Positions 31,511-40,620 of a stretch of 64,000 nucleotides of DNA are shown here, one piece after another (within the stretch, counting starts at the first letter, position 1; each line of letters begins with the position of its first letter). This DNA comes from JAIBJN01 sp963775395 (GTDB taxonomy: Bacteria > Actinomycetota > Thermoleophilia > Gaiellales > Gaiellaceae): positions 36,311-100,310 of the forward strand of contig CAVZIX010000017.1 in NCBI GenBank assembly GCA_963775395.1, in the 5' to 3' direction. The notes beneath the pieces were generated by a model. The model was not told the DNA's origin and searched no databases. It saw nothing but the letters and a program-made list of their open reading frames with translations. Made by a program: the position numbers and the translations under genes.

Positions 31511-32794
31511 ATGAGCCTCCGCACGCGGGAGCTCCTGAACCTCGTCCTCGTCGGCCTCCTGACGGCCGCCGGCTTCGCGTCGGTCTACATCGCGCGCCAG
31601 GACGTCGTCTCGGCGGGCTCGCTGTCGTACGCGGTGTTCTTCGTCTCCCTCTTCGTCGTCGCACACATCCTGCTGCGTGTCCGGCTCCCCGACGCGGATC
31701 CCTACCTCCTCCCGCTGGGCGGGCTCCTGTGCGCCATCGGGCTCACCGAGATCTACCGCATCGACCCGGACCTCGCTTTCCGCCAGGGCCTCTGGGTCGT
31801 CGTCGGGGTGATCGCGTTCGCGGGCATCGTGATCTTCCTCCGCGACTACCGGGAGCTCGACAACATCAAGTACATCCTCGGCATCTCGGCGATCGGCCTG
31901 CTCGTCCTCCCGGCGCTCCCGGGAATCGGGAGGACGATCAACGGCGCGACGCTCTGGGTCGACATCGGGCCGATCGTCTTCCAGCCCGGCGAGCTCGCCA
32001 AGGTCCTGATCGTCGTCTTCCTGGCCGGCTACCTGCGCGACAACCGCGAGATGCTCTCGTACGGGGCCGGCGGCGGGCGCCTGCCCTCGCCCAAGCACCT
32101 CGGGCCGCTGCTGCTCATCTGGGGCGGCGCCATGCTCGTGCTCTTCCAGACGCGCGACCTGGGCGGCGCGCTCCTCTACTTCGCGATCTTCCTCGTCATG
32201 CTCTACACGGCGACGGCGCGCTGGTCCTTCGTGGCGGTGGGGATGGGGCTCTTCCTCGCGGGCGCGGTCGCGCTCTACCAGGTGATCCCGCACGTCCAGG
32301 ACCGGGTGCAGGGCTGGCTCGACCCCTGGAGCGACCCGCAGGGGGACACGTACCAGCTCGTCCAGTCGATCTACGCGATCGCGAGCGGCGGCGTGTTCGG
32401 CTCGGGGCTCGGGAACGGCGTGCTGCTCTCCCCCGAAGGCGAGCCCTACATCCCCTTCGTCGAGACCGACTTCATCTTCTCGGCGATCGCCCAGGAGCTG
32501 GGCCTGGCCGGCGCTGCGGCGGTCATCCTCCTCTACCTCCTCTTCGCCTTCCGCGGCTTCCGCGTGGCGATGATGGCCGACGACGGGTTCTCGAAGCTGC
32601 TTGCCTCGGGCCTCACCGCCGCGGTCGCCATCCAGGCGTTCATCATCATCGGCGGCGTCGTCGGGCTGATCCCGCTCACCGGGATAACGCTGCCCTTCGT
32701 GTCGTACGGAGGATCGAGCGTCGTCGCCAACTTCATCGTGCTCGCGCTGCTCCTCATGGTCTCCGACCGCGTCAACCGGGGTGAACGCCGGTGA
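31511..32794 (+). CDS. FtsW/RodA/SpoVE family glycosyltransferase
   Basis: A SEDS-family peptidoglycan polymerase with about ten membrane helices in 427 residues. Family landmarks are GRTINGATLWVDIGPIVFQP, LGGALLYFAIFLV and the C-terminal PLTGITLPFVSYGGSSVVAN. Its partner penicillin-binding protein follows with a four-base overlap (32791-32794), the usual SEDS-PBP pairing. Whether it acts in elongation (RodA) or division (FtsW) cannot be decided from this sequence alone; the gene order is that of rodA next to pknB in mycobacteria. Confidence 0.93.
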   Translation: MSLRTRELLNLVLVGLLTAAGFASVYIARQDVVSAGSLSYAVFFVSLFVVAHILLRVRLPDADPYLLPLGGLLCAIGLTEIYRIDPDLAFRQGLWVVVGVIAFAGIVIFLRDYRELDNIKYILGISAIGLLVLPALPGIGRTINGATLWVDIGPIVFQPGELAKVLIVVFLAGYLRDNREMLSYGAGGGRLPSPKHLGPLLLIWGGAMLVLFQTRDLGGALLYFAIFLVMLYTATARWSFVAVGMGLFLAGAVALYQVIPHVQDRVQGWLDPWSDPQGDTYQLVQSIYAIASGGVFGSGLGNGVLLSPEGEPYIPFVETDFIFSAIAQELGLAGAAAVILLYLLFAFRGFRVAMMADDGFSKLLASGLTAAVAIQAFIIIGGVVGLIPLTGITLPFVSYGGSSVVANFIVLALLLMVSDRVNRGERR

Positions 32795-34272
32795 ACCCTC
32801 AGATCCGCCGCCTCTTCTTCGTCTTCGCCTTCCTCTTCGTGGCGCTGATCGCGACCGCGACGTACTGGCTCTGGCGAGCTCCCGACCTCGAGGCACGCCA
32901 GGGGAACCCCGCGCTGGTCGTCCGCGAGCTCGAAGTCAAGCGCGGGTTCATCTATGCCGCCAACGGGACGACCGTGCTGGCGCGGAACCGCCAGCGCAAG
33001 CTGGAGGACGGCCGCACGTGGTATGTCCGGCGCTACCCGCGCGGCCCGCTCACGGCTCACGCCGTCGGCTACTCGACGATCTCGCGCTCGCGCACCGGCC
33101 TCGAGCAGTCGATGAACGACTTCCTCACCGGCTCGAACGCCAACCTGAGCACGATCATCGACACGACGCTGGACAAGCTCCAGGGCATCACGCGCGAGGG
33201 CAACAACGTCGTCACGACGCTCAACATGAACGCCCAGCGGGCCGCGATGGACGGGCTCGCCGGGAACTGCGGAGCGGCCGTGGCCCTCGATCCCACCACC
33301 GGCGCGGTCCTGGCGCTCGCCTCCTCGCCCTCGTTCCACCCGAACCTCGTCGAGGAGAACTTCGGCGCCATCGAGCGGATAACGGCGCCGTGCGAGCCTG
33401 CCGCGCCCCTGCTCGACCGGGCGACGGCCGGCCGCTTCGTCCCCGGCTCGACGTTCAAGGTCATCACCGCAGCCGCGGCGCTCGACACCGGCGCCTTCAC
33501 GCCCGAGAGCGAGTTCGACGACCCTGGCTTCTGCACGCTCTTCGGCCAGCGCGTCACCAACTTCTCCGACCAGGGCGAGCTGAACGCATTCGGCCGGGTG
33601 ACTCTCTCGGAGGCGCTCGAGAACTCCATCAACTCCGTCTTCTGCAACCTCGGCAAGGAGCTCGGCGCGGACACCGTCCTCGAGTACGCCGAGCGCTTCG
33701 GTTTCTACGACCGGCCGCCGATCGAGCTTCCCTCGAACGAGGTGCTCATCAGCGGCCTCTACCGCAACGGCCGCCTCTACAAGCCGGACGACCCATCCGA
33801 GGTCGATCCTGGGCGCCTCGCGTTCGGCCAGGAGCGTCTGATCGTGACCCCGCTCCAGATGGCGCTCGTCGCCGCAGGCGTGGCGAACGACGGCGTCGTC
33901 ATGGAGCCGCGGCTGGTGCAGCGGATCACGTCGCCGGACGGCGACGTGATCGAGCGGTTCGGGCCGGAGGAGTGGAAGACCGCGATCGAGCCGTCGACGG
34001 CAGCCGAGCTCACCGCCATGATGACCCTGGTGGTCGAATCGGGCACGGGCACGGCTGCCCAGATTTCCGGCGTGTCCGTCGCCGGCAAGACCGGGACCGC
34101 CGAGACCGGCGTGGCGGGCCGCAACAACACCTGGTTCATCGCGTTCGCGCCCGCGGACGCCCCCAAGGTCGCCGTGGCCGTGGCGCTCTCCGACCAGTCG
34201 GGCACCGGCGGCGCGACGGCGGCGCCCATCGCCAAGGAGATCATCGAAGCGGTGTTGGGGAGGAACACCTAA
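32791..34272 (+). CDS. pbpA: penicillin-binding protein, class B transpeptidase (PbpA-like)
   Basis: A membrane-anchored transpeptidase that cross-links peptidoglycan. One N-terminal helix (about residues 8-28) is followed by a dimerisation region and the transpeptidase domain with the active Ser in FVPGSTFK (Ser220), SIN (279-281) and KTGTAE (Lys433). The length of 493 residues matches mycobacterial PbpA. It overlaps ftsW/rodA by four bases and precedes pknB by 23. Confidence 0.95.
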   Translation: MNPQIRRLFFVFAFLFVALIATATYWLWRAPDLEARQGNPALVVRELEVKRGFIYAANGTTVLARNRQRKLEDGRTWYVRRYPRGPLTAHAVGYSTISRSRTGLEQSMNDFLTGSNANLSTIIDTTLDKLQGITREGNNVVTTLNMNAQRAAMDGLAGNCGAAVALDPTTGAVLALASSPSFHPNLVEENFGAIERITAPCEPAAPLLDRATAGRFVPGSTFKVITAAAALDTGAFTPESEFDDPGFCTLFGQRVTNFSDQGELNAFGRVTLSEALENSINSVFCNLGKELGADTVLEYAERFGFYDRPPIELPSNEVLISGLYRNGRLYKPDDPSEVDPGRLAFGQERLIVTPLQMALVAAGVANDGVVMEPRLVQRITSPDGDVIERFGPEEWKTAIEPSTAAELTAMMTLVVESGTGTAAQISGVSVAGKTGTAETGVAGRNNTWFIAFAPADAPKVAVAVALSDQSGTGGATAAPIAKEIIEAVLGRNT

Positions 34273-34295
34273 CCTCTGTCGAAGGTCCAACAGCC

Positions 34296-36242
34296 ATGGC
34301 CGGCCTCTCGGACACCCTCATAAACACGCTTTTCGACGGCCGCTACCGGATCCTGCGCAAGCTCGGCTCCGGCGGCATGGCCAACGTCTATCTCGCCGAG
34401 GACGAGGAGCTCGGGCGCCGCGTCGCGATCAAGATCCTGAACGAGCGCTACGCGGGCGACGACCTCTTCATCGAGCGCTTTCGGCGCGAGGCGAAGTCCG
34501 CAGCCAGCCTCTCGCACCCGAACATCGTCTCCATCTACGACCGCGGCGAGGCCGAGGGGACGTATTACATCGCGATGGAGGTGATCGAGGGCCGCAGCCT
34601 CAAGGAGCTGATCATGACCCACGGCGCGCTCCCGGTGCACACCGCGATCGGGTACGCCAAGCAGCTCCTCGAGGCCCTCCGCTTCGCGCACCGCCACGGG
34701 ATCATCCACCGCGACATCAAGCCGCACAACGTGCTCGTCTCCGCCGACCAGCAGGTGAAGGCGAACGAGCCGCGGCTGAAGGTGACCGACTTCGGGATCG
34801 CGCGGCACGGCGCTTCGCAGATGACCGAAGCCGGCTCGATCATGGGCACCGCGCAGTACCTCTCTCCCGAGCAGGCCCGCGGCGCGCCCGTCACGGCCGC
34901 GTCCGACCTCTACTCGGCAGGCGTCGTCCTCTACGAGATGCTCACGGGCAAGGTGCCGTTCACCGGCGACTCGGCGATCGAGATCGCCATGAAGCACGTG
35001 AACGAGCTGCCGAAGCCGCCCTCGAGCCTGCGGCCGGAGATTCCGCCGGAGCTGGACCAGATCGTGCTGCGCGCGCTGGCCAAGGACCCGGAAGACCGCT
35101 ACCAGACCGCCGAGGAGTTCATCGAGGACCTCGAGCGCGTCGAGGCCGGCCTGCCCATCTCGCGCTCGACCGCCACCGCGGCCACGGCCATCCTCGCGGG
35201 CGCGGCCGTCGGGGAGGCGACCGAGCTGCTCTCCGAGAGCCCGACGCGCGTGGCGGCTCCGCCGCCTGCGCAGAGACCGCCTCCGACCTACCCGCCCAGC
35301 AGCCCGTACGACGAGCCTCCGCGGAAGCGCAAGCGCTGGGTGCCCTGGCTGCTCGTCGGTCTCCTGCTCGCCGCGGCGGTCCTCGCCGGGTGGTGGGTCT
35401 ACAACCAGATCCAGGACCAGCTCGAGGCCGCCGAGCCCGTGGGCGTCCCGAACGTCGTGGGAATCGAACGCGACCTGGCGATCCAGCGCATCGAAGAGGC
35501 CGAGCTCGAGGCCGCGGTGGAGGAGCAGCCCTCGACCGAGGTCGAGCAAGGCCTCGTGATCGAGCAGCAACCCCCGGCCGGAAGCCGCATCGCGAAGGGC
35601 GACACGGTCACGATCGTCGTCTCGACGGGCCCGAGGGAGGTGGAGGTCCCGGCCCTGGCAGGCAGGACGTACGGCGAAGCCGCCTCCATCCTGGAGGAGC
35701 TGGGGCTCGAGCCCCGGCGCGTCGACGTCTTCTCGCAACGCCCGGTCGGACAGGTCGCGTCGCTGGACCCGAAGCCGGGCACGCTCGTCGACGAAGGCTC
35801 CGTGGTCACCGTCAGGGTCTCGAAGGGGACGCAGGCGATCCCTGTCCCCGACGTGCTCGAGCAGTCGGAGGACAGCGCACGCAGCGAGCTCGAGACCGCA
35901 GGGTTCCAGGTCGAGGTGGTGGAAGCGCCATCCAGCTCCACCCCCGCGGGGCTCGTCTCCGCCCAGAACCCCGACCCGGGCGTGGAGGCGGCGAGAGGCT
36001 CGACGGTGCAGATCACCATCTCGACCGGGCCCGAGACGATTCGCATGCCGAACGTCGACGGCCTCTCCGAGCAGGACGCGCGCGACGCGCTGGAGGAGCA
36101 GGACCTCGTCGTCGAGGTCGAATGCGTCGTGGTCGTGGATCCCGGCCAGGTCGGCTTCGTGCAGGACACCGACCCGGAGCCCAACGCGCTCGTCGAGACC
36201 GGCTCGACCGTGGTCATCAAGGTCGGCCAGGCCTCCTGCTAG
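34296..36242 (+). CDS. pknB: Ser/Thr protein kinase with four PASTA domains
   Basis: The kinase domain (about residues 14-280) has LGSGGMANVYLA, the ATP Lys in VAIKIL, HRDIKPHNVLV and DFGIARHG. A proline-rich linker leads to one membrane helix (about residues 347-367) and four PASTA repeats beginning at VGVPNVVG, VEVPALAG, IPVPDVLE and IRMPNVDG. PASTA domains bind muropeptides or lipid II, so the protein reports cell-wall state. ATG 34296 gives 648 residues. A Cys closes the chain, and another lies in the last PASTA (VECVVVV), so a disulphide is possible there. Confidence 0.96.
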   Translation: MAGLSDTLINTLFDGRYRILRKLGSGGMANVYLAEDEELGRRVAIKILNERYAGDDLFIERFRREAKSAASLSHPNIVSIYDRGEAEGTYYIAMEVIEGRSLKELIMTHGALPVHTAIGYAKQLLEALRFAHRHGIIHRDIKPHNVLVSADQQVKANEPRLKVTDFGIARHGASQMTEAGSIMGTAQYLSPEQARGAPVTAASDLYSAGVVLYEMLTGKVPFTGDSAIEIAMKHVNELPKPPSSLRPEIPPELDQIVLRALAKDPEDRYQTAEEFIEDLERVEAGLPISRSTATAATAILAGAAVGEATELLSESPTRVAAPPPAQRPPPTYPPSSPYDEPPRKRKRWVPWLLVGLLLAAAVLAGWWVYNQIQDQLEAAEPVGVPNVVGIERDLAIQRIEEAELEAAVEEQPSTEVEQGLVIEQQPPAGSRIAKGDTVTIVVSTGPREVEVPALAGRTYGEAASILEELGLEPRRVDVFSQRPVGQVASLDPKPGTLVDEGSVVTVRVSKGTQAIPVPDVLEQSEDSARSELETAGFQVEVVEAPSSSTPAGLVSAQNPDPGVEAARGSTVQITISTGPETIRMPNVDGLSEQDARDALEEQDLVVEVECVVVVDPGQVGFVQDTDPEPNALVETGSTVVIKVGQASC

Positions 36243-36261
36243 GAGCGACGCGATCGCCAGG

Positions 36262-37200
36262 CTGCGCGTAGCGGTGCTCATGGGCGGACGCTCGAGCGAG
36301 CACGAGGTCTCGCTCAATTCGGCGCGCTCGGTGATCGAAGGGCTCGACCCCGAACGCTACGAGGTCGTCCCCGTCGAGATCCCGCGCGAGGGAGCGTGGC
36401 ACCTCGAGGCGGGGCAGGCCGCGAGCCTCGACGTCGTCTTCCCGGTGCTGCACGGCCCGTTCGGCGAGGACGGGGCCGTGCAAGGCGTCCTCGAGCTCGC
36501 CGGCGTCGCCTACGTCGGCGCCGGCGTGACGGCCTCGGGGCTCTGCATGGACAAGGACCTCTTCAAGTCGGTCATGCGCGACAAGGGCATCCCGGTGGCG
36601 CGCAGCCTCACGGCCCGCGCCGGCGACGAGGCGGCGAGCCCGTTCGGCTTCCCGTGCGTGGTCAAGCCGGCGAGGCTCGGGTCGAGCGTCGGGATCAGCG
36701 TCGTCAGGGGCGAGGAGGACTTCGCAGCGGCCGTCGAGCTCGCGCTCGCACACGACGAGAAGATCCTCGTGGAGGAGTTCGTGGAGGGCGTCGAAGTGGA
36801 GTGCAGCGTGCTCGGGAACGCCGATCCCGTGGCCTCGATCCCGGGCGAGATCGTCCCGCTCGCGAGCGATTGGTACGACTACGAGGCCAAGTACGCCGAC
36901 GGCGGCATGGAGCTCGTGATCCCGCCGCGGATCTCCGAGGAATCCATCAAGCGCGTGCAGGAGCTCGCAGTGGCGTCATTCGTCGCCTCCGACTGCGAGG
37001 GAATGGCCCGCGTCGACTTCTTCGTCCGCCCCGACGGCGAGGTCGTCGTCAACGAGCTGAACACCATCCCCGGCTTCACCGCGACGAGCGTCTACGCGAA
37101 GCTCTTCGAGGCCTCCGGCGTGCCGTACCCGCAGCTCCTCGACCGGCTGGTCGAGCTTGCCCTCGAGCGCCGCGACCGGCGAGCAGAACTGCGCTATTAG
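36262..37200 (+). CDS. ddl: D-alanine--D-alanine ligase, probable CTG start
   Basis: An ATP-grasp enzyme that makes the D-Ala-D-Ala dipeptide for peptidoglycan. Motifs are VLMGGRSSEHEVSLNSA, FPVLHGPFGEDGAVQGVLEL, VKPARLGSSVGIS, EEFVEGVEVECSVLG and NELNTIPGFTATSVYAKLFE. The family N-terminus is (M)RVAVLMGGRSSE. Here the residues RVAV are preceded by CTG (36262); the first standard start, GTG 36274, would cut off beta strand 1. I therefore prefer CTG, giving 312 residues. It follows pknB by 19 bases and overlaps the convergent kinase by four. Confidence 0.92.
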   Translation: MRVAVLMGGRSSEHEVSLNSARSVIEGLDPERYEVVPVEIPREGAWHLEAGQAASLDVVFPVLHGPFGEDGAVQGVLELAGVAYVGAGVTASGLCMDKDLFKSVMRDKGIPVARSLTARAGDEAASPFGFPCVVKPARLGSSVGISVVRGEEDFAAAVELALAHDEKILVEEFVEGVEVECSVLGNADPVASIPGEIVPLASDWYDYEAKYADGGMELVIPPRISEESIKRVQELAVASFVASDCEGMARVDFFVRPDGEVVVNELNTIPGFTATSVYAKLFEASGVPYPQLLDRLVELALERRDRRAELRY

Positions 37201-38714
37201 GCGGCGCGGAAGCCGCGCACCTCGTTCACGTGCGCGGCGCCGTCGAGCGCGGTGATCCAGACGGCGTAGTAGCGGAAGGGATCTCCGCGCGTGTCGACCT
37301 CGAACGACGTGCGCCCGGTGACCTCCTGCGACTCGGAGACGTCGACGAAGGGACCGCCGGCCTGTCTCCCCGCGATGACCATCGCGGTGAAGCCTGGCGT
37401 GTCGGTGACGACCGTGAGCCGCGAGAGCTCCACGGGCTCTCCTGCGTCGAGCACGATCCCGACCCCGTCCTTCTCGAAGCTGTTGTAGGTCTCGGTGGAC
37501 CACGAGGTCTCACGGTTTCCGTCCGTCGCGAACTCGACCAGCTCGGGATGCTCCTCGCGGTTGTCGCCGCGGGGGTCGAAGTCGGCGACCGCCTGGAGCT
37601 GAACGCGGGTCTCGCTGCCGCCCCCGCCGCCGTCGAGGAGACCGCCGACACCGTCGTCCCGAGTCGCCTGGAGCGCGATCAGGCCGACCGCGATCACGCC
37701 GGCGATGCCGAGAAGAGCCACCAGCAGCCGAGGCGCGGCGCGGCGGCGCGGCGGCCGTCCTCGTGAGCGGTCGGAGCCGGTGGGCACCGGCCGGGCGGGG
37801 GGCGTCGCGCGCGGCGCGGGTGGTGAGGGCGTCGCCATGACGCCGGTGTCCTCCTGCTGGTCCCGCACGCGCTCGGTGTCCGGGAGCTCTGCGAGGCAGG
37901 CCTCGAGCGCCGACACCATCGCCTGCATGGAGGGGAACCTGTCCTCCGGGCTCTTGGCCATCGCGCACGCCACCACCGAGTCGAGGCGGGCGGGAACCTC
38001 GGGCCTGCGCTCGCGCACGCTCGGCACCGGGTCGTTGACGTGCTTCATCGCGATCGCCATCAGGCTCCCGCCGGTGTAGGGCGGCTCGCCGGTCAAAAGC
38101 TCGAAGATGACGACGCCGAGCGAGTACTGGTCGGAGCGCTCGTCGCCGCGGCCTCCGTTCGCCTGCTCGGGGGAGAGGTACTGGCCGGTACCGAGCACGG
38201 TGCCGGTCTGGGTCAGCGCCTCTTCGACGTCCAGTGTCCGCGCGATCCCGAAATCCGTCACCTTCGCAGTGCCTGCGGGATCGAGCAGGACGTTGTGCGG
38301 CTTGACGTCGCGGTGGACGATCTCGAGCTCGTGCGCGTAGGCGAGCGCCCGGGCGATCTGGATCGAGAGGACGACCGCGCGCCTGACGGGGAGCGCGCCG
38401 GCGCGCTCGATCTCGGCCTTGAGGTTCTCCCCGGCGACGTGCTCGAAGACGATGAACTGGCGCCCGTCCCACTCGCCGCGGTCGATCACGGTGACGACGT
38501 TCGGATGGGCAAGCCGGGCGATGGCCCGCGCCTCGCGCCGGAACCGCTCGACGTATTCGGGGTCGCTGGAGTAGTGCTCGTGGAGGACCTTGATGGCCAC
38601 CCTCCGCTCGAGCACCGTGTCGTGCGCCCGATAGACGCTCGACATGCCGCCCTCGCCGACGAGCTGCTCGAGCTCGTAGCGGTCGGCGATCAGCTCTCCG
38701 ACCCTCACCGCCAC
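37197..38714 (-). CDS. Ser/Thr protein kinase with extracellular discoidin-like domain
   Basis: The kinase domain (about residues 13-270) has VGEGGMSSVYRA, VAIKVL, HRDVKPHNVLL and DFGIAR. A Pro/Arg-rich linker and one helix (about residues 327-349) follow. The external part (about 140 residues, starting LQAVADFDPRGDNREEHPEL, with ATDGNRETSWSTETY) looks like an F5/8 type C (discoidin) carbohydrate-binding fold, as at the C-terminus of mycobacterial MviN. It shares its last four bases with ddl on the other strand. The likely role is sensing wall glycan, by inference only. Confidence 0.9.
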   Translation of the reverse strand: MAVRVGELIADRYELEQLVGEGGMSSVYRAHDTVLERRVAIKVLHEHYSSDPEYVERFRREARAIARLAHPNVVTVIDRGEWDGRQFIVFEHVAGENLKAEIERAGALPVRRAVVLSIQIARALAYAHELEIVHRDVKPHNVLLDPAGTAKVTDFGIARTLDVEEALTQTGTVLGTGQYLSPEQANGGRGDERSDQYSLGVVIFELLTGEPPYTGGSLMAIAMKHVNDPVPSVRERRPEVPARLDSVVACAMAKSPEDRFPSMQAMVSALEACLAELPDTERVRDQQEDTGVMATPSPPAPRATPPARPVPTGSDRSRGRPPRRRAAPRLLVALLGIAGVIAVGLIALQATRDDGVGGLLDGGGGGSETRVQLQAVADFDPRGDNREEHPELVEFATDGNRETSWSTETYNSFEKDGVGIVLDAGEPVELSRLTVVTDTPGFTAMVIAGRQAGGPFVDVSESQEVTGRTSFEVDTRGDPFRYYAVWITALDGAAHVNEVRGFRAA

Positions 38715-38741
38715 AGTGTCGCCCCTACCGCCCCGCGCGGC

Positions 38742-40025
38742 CTAGGCAAGTGCTTCCTGCAGAGCCTCCTCCCACACACCGAGAGCCTCTTCGAGCTCCG
38801 CGTCCTCGATCACGAGCGGGACGAGCACGCGGATGCAGTTGGAGTAGATGCCGGCCTTCAGGAGCAGGAGGCCCTTACGTGCGGCGCCTTCGGCGACCGC
38901 CGTGGCCAGGTCGGCGTCCGGCTTGCCGCCGCGCTCGATCCCGATCGCGAGCATGGCGCCGAGGCCCCGGACGTCGGCGACGGCGTCGAATCGCTCGCGC
39001 CAGGCTTCCATGCGCGCGCGGATCGTCTCCCCGATGGCCATGGCGCGCTCGTTCAGCCCCTCCTCGGCGATCACGTCGAGGACGGCGTGCGCTGCGGCGA
39101 TGGCGACCGGGTTGCCGACGTACGTCCCACCGACCGCGCTGTCGCCGGGGGCGTCCATGATCTCGGCTCGCCCGATGACGCCGGAGAGCGGTAGTCCCGC
39201 GGCGATCGACTTGGCGATCGTCATCAGGTCGGGCTCGACCCCGAAGTGCTCGATGGCGAACGTCTTGCCGGTGCGGCAGAAGCCGGTCTGCACCTCGTCG
39301 GCGACCAGGACGATGCCGTGGTCGTCGCACAGCCGGCGCATGCCCTCGACGAACTCCTGCGAGGGGACGATGAACCCGCTCTCGCCCTGCACCGGCTCGA
39401 ACACGATCGCCGCCACGTCCTCGGCCGCCACGTGCGCCTTGAAGGCGAACTCGAGGGCGTCGAGGTCGTTGAAGGCCACACGGTAGGTCTCCGGCGCGAA
39501 CGGCCCCAGGCCGGCCTTGTAGGGATGCGTCTTGGACGTGAGGCTGAGCGCGAGCAGCGTCCTCCCGTGGAAGCCCCCCTCGAAGGCGATCACGCCTCGC
39601 CGCCCCGTGTAGGCGCGCGCGAACTTGACCGCGTTCTCGATCGCCTCGGCCCCGGAGTTGAAGAAGCCGGCGCGCACTTCGCCCGAGATCGGGGTCAGCT
39701 CGATCAGGCGCTCCGCCAGGCTGACGTAGTTCTCGTACGGGATGATCGTGAAGTCGGTGTGGGTGAAGCGCTCGGCCTGCTCGCGCACCGCCTCGACTAT
39801 CCGCGGATGCGAGTGGCCGACGTTCATGCACCCGACGCCTCCCGCGAAGTCGACGAATGTGTTCCCGTCGACGTCGGTGAGGAGCGCGCCGCGCGCTTCC
39901 GCGATCACGAGCGGCAGGTAGATGGAGAGCGGCTCCGCGATCACGCGCTCCTTGCGGGCGAGAATCTCGGCGCTGCGCGGGCCTGGAACGTCTGTCTTCA
40001 GCTCGATTGTCCGGGTCGTAGCCAC
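38742..40025 (-). CDS. gabT: class III aminotransferase, 4-aminobutyrate aminotransferase-like
   Basis: A PLP-dependent omega-aminotransferase of 427 residues. It has VDFAGGVGCMNVGHSHPRIV, NSGAEAIENAVKFAR, FHGRT, VFEPVQGESGF, the cofactor Asp in LVADEVQTGFCRTG and the Schiff-base Lys in MTIAKSIAAGLPLSGV. These agree with GabT, which moves the amino group of 4-aminobutyrate to 2-oxoglutarate; close relatives act on other omega-amino acids. Start GTG 40025. Only 28 bases separate it from the divergent dcd. Confidence 0.9.
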   Translation of the reverse strand: MATTRTIELKTDVPGPRSAEILARKERVIAEPLSIYLPLVIAEARGALLTDVDGNTFVDFAGGVGCMNVGHSHPRIVEAVREQAERFTHTDFTIIPYENYVSLAERLIELTPISGEVRAGFFNSGAEAIENAVKFARAYTGRRGVIAFEGGFHGRTLLALSLTSKTHPYKAGLGPFAPETYRVAFNDLDALEFAFKAHVAAEDVAAIVFEPVQGESGFIVPSQEFVEGMRRLCDDHGIVLVADEVQTGFCRTGKTFAIEHFGVEPDLMTIAKSIAAGLPLSGVIGRAEIMDAPGDSAVGGTYVGNPVAIAAAHAVLDVIAEEGLNERAMAIGETIRARMEAWRERFDAVADVRGLGAMLAIGIERGGKPDADLATAVAEGAARKGLLLLKAGIYSNCIRVLVPLVIEDAELEEALGVWEEALQEALA

Positions 40026-40053
40026 GTCCGGAGCTTATAGATTGGCGGTCTCC

Positions 40054-40620
40054 ATGGTCCTTTCCGACCGCACCATCAGGCGGCTCCTCGGCGAGGGCCG
40101 GATCGGCATCGATCCTTACGAGGAAGAGCTCCTGCAGCCCTCCAGCGTGGACGTCCGCGTCGACCGGCTCTTCCGCGTGTTCAGGAACTCCCGCTACCCG
40201 TTCATCGACGTGAAGCAGGAGATGGAGGAGCTGACCGAGCTCGTCGAGGTCGTCCCCGACGAGGCCTTCATCCTCCATCCAGGCGAGTTCGTGCTCGGCT
40301 CGACGCTCGAGCGCATCACGCTCCCCGACGACCTCGTCGCGCGGCTCGAGGGCAAGAGCTCGCTCGGCCGCCTCGGTCTCCTCATCCACTCGACCGCAGG
40401 CTTCATCGACCCGGGCTGGGACGGCCACGTCACCCTCGAGCTTTCGAACGTCGCGAACCTGCCGATCACGATCTACTACGGGATGAAGATCGGGCAGCTC
40501 TCGTTCGTGCAGCTCTCCGAGCCGGCCGAGCACCCTTACGGCACGGGCGAGCTCGGCTCGAAGTACCAGGGCCAGGTGGGCCCGACGCCGAGCCGCTACT
40601 GGAAGAACTTCCAGTCATGA
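40054..40620 (+). CDS. dcd: dCTP deaminase
   Basis: This trimeric enzyme deaminates dCTP to dUTP (some forms go on to dUMP) in thymidylate supply. It has the N-terminal VLSDRTIRRLLGEGRI, the QPSSVDVRVD motif, and the active-site HSTAGFIDPGWDGHVTLELSN. The 188-residue length from ATG 40054 is typical. It overlaps the next gene by four bases (ATGA). Confidence 0.94.
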   Translation: MVLSDRTIRRLLGEGRIGIDPYEEELLQPSSVDVRVDRLFRVFRNSRYPFIDVKQEMEELTELVEVVPDEAFILHPGEFVLGSTLERITLPDDLVARLEGKSSLGRLGLLIHSTAGFIDPGWDGHVTLELSNVANLPITIYYGMKIGQLSFVQLSEPAEHPYGTGELGSKYQGQVGPTPSRYWKNFQS

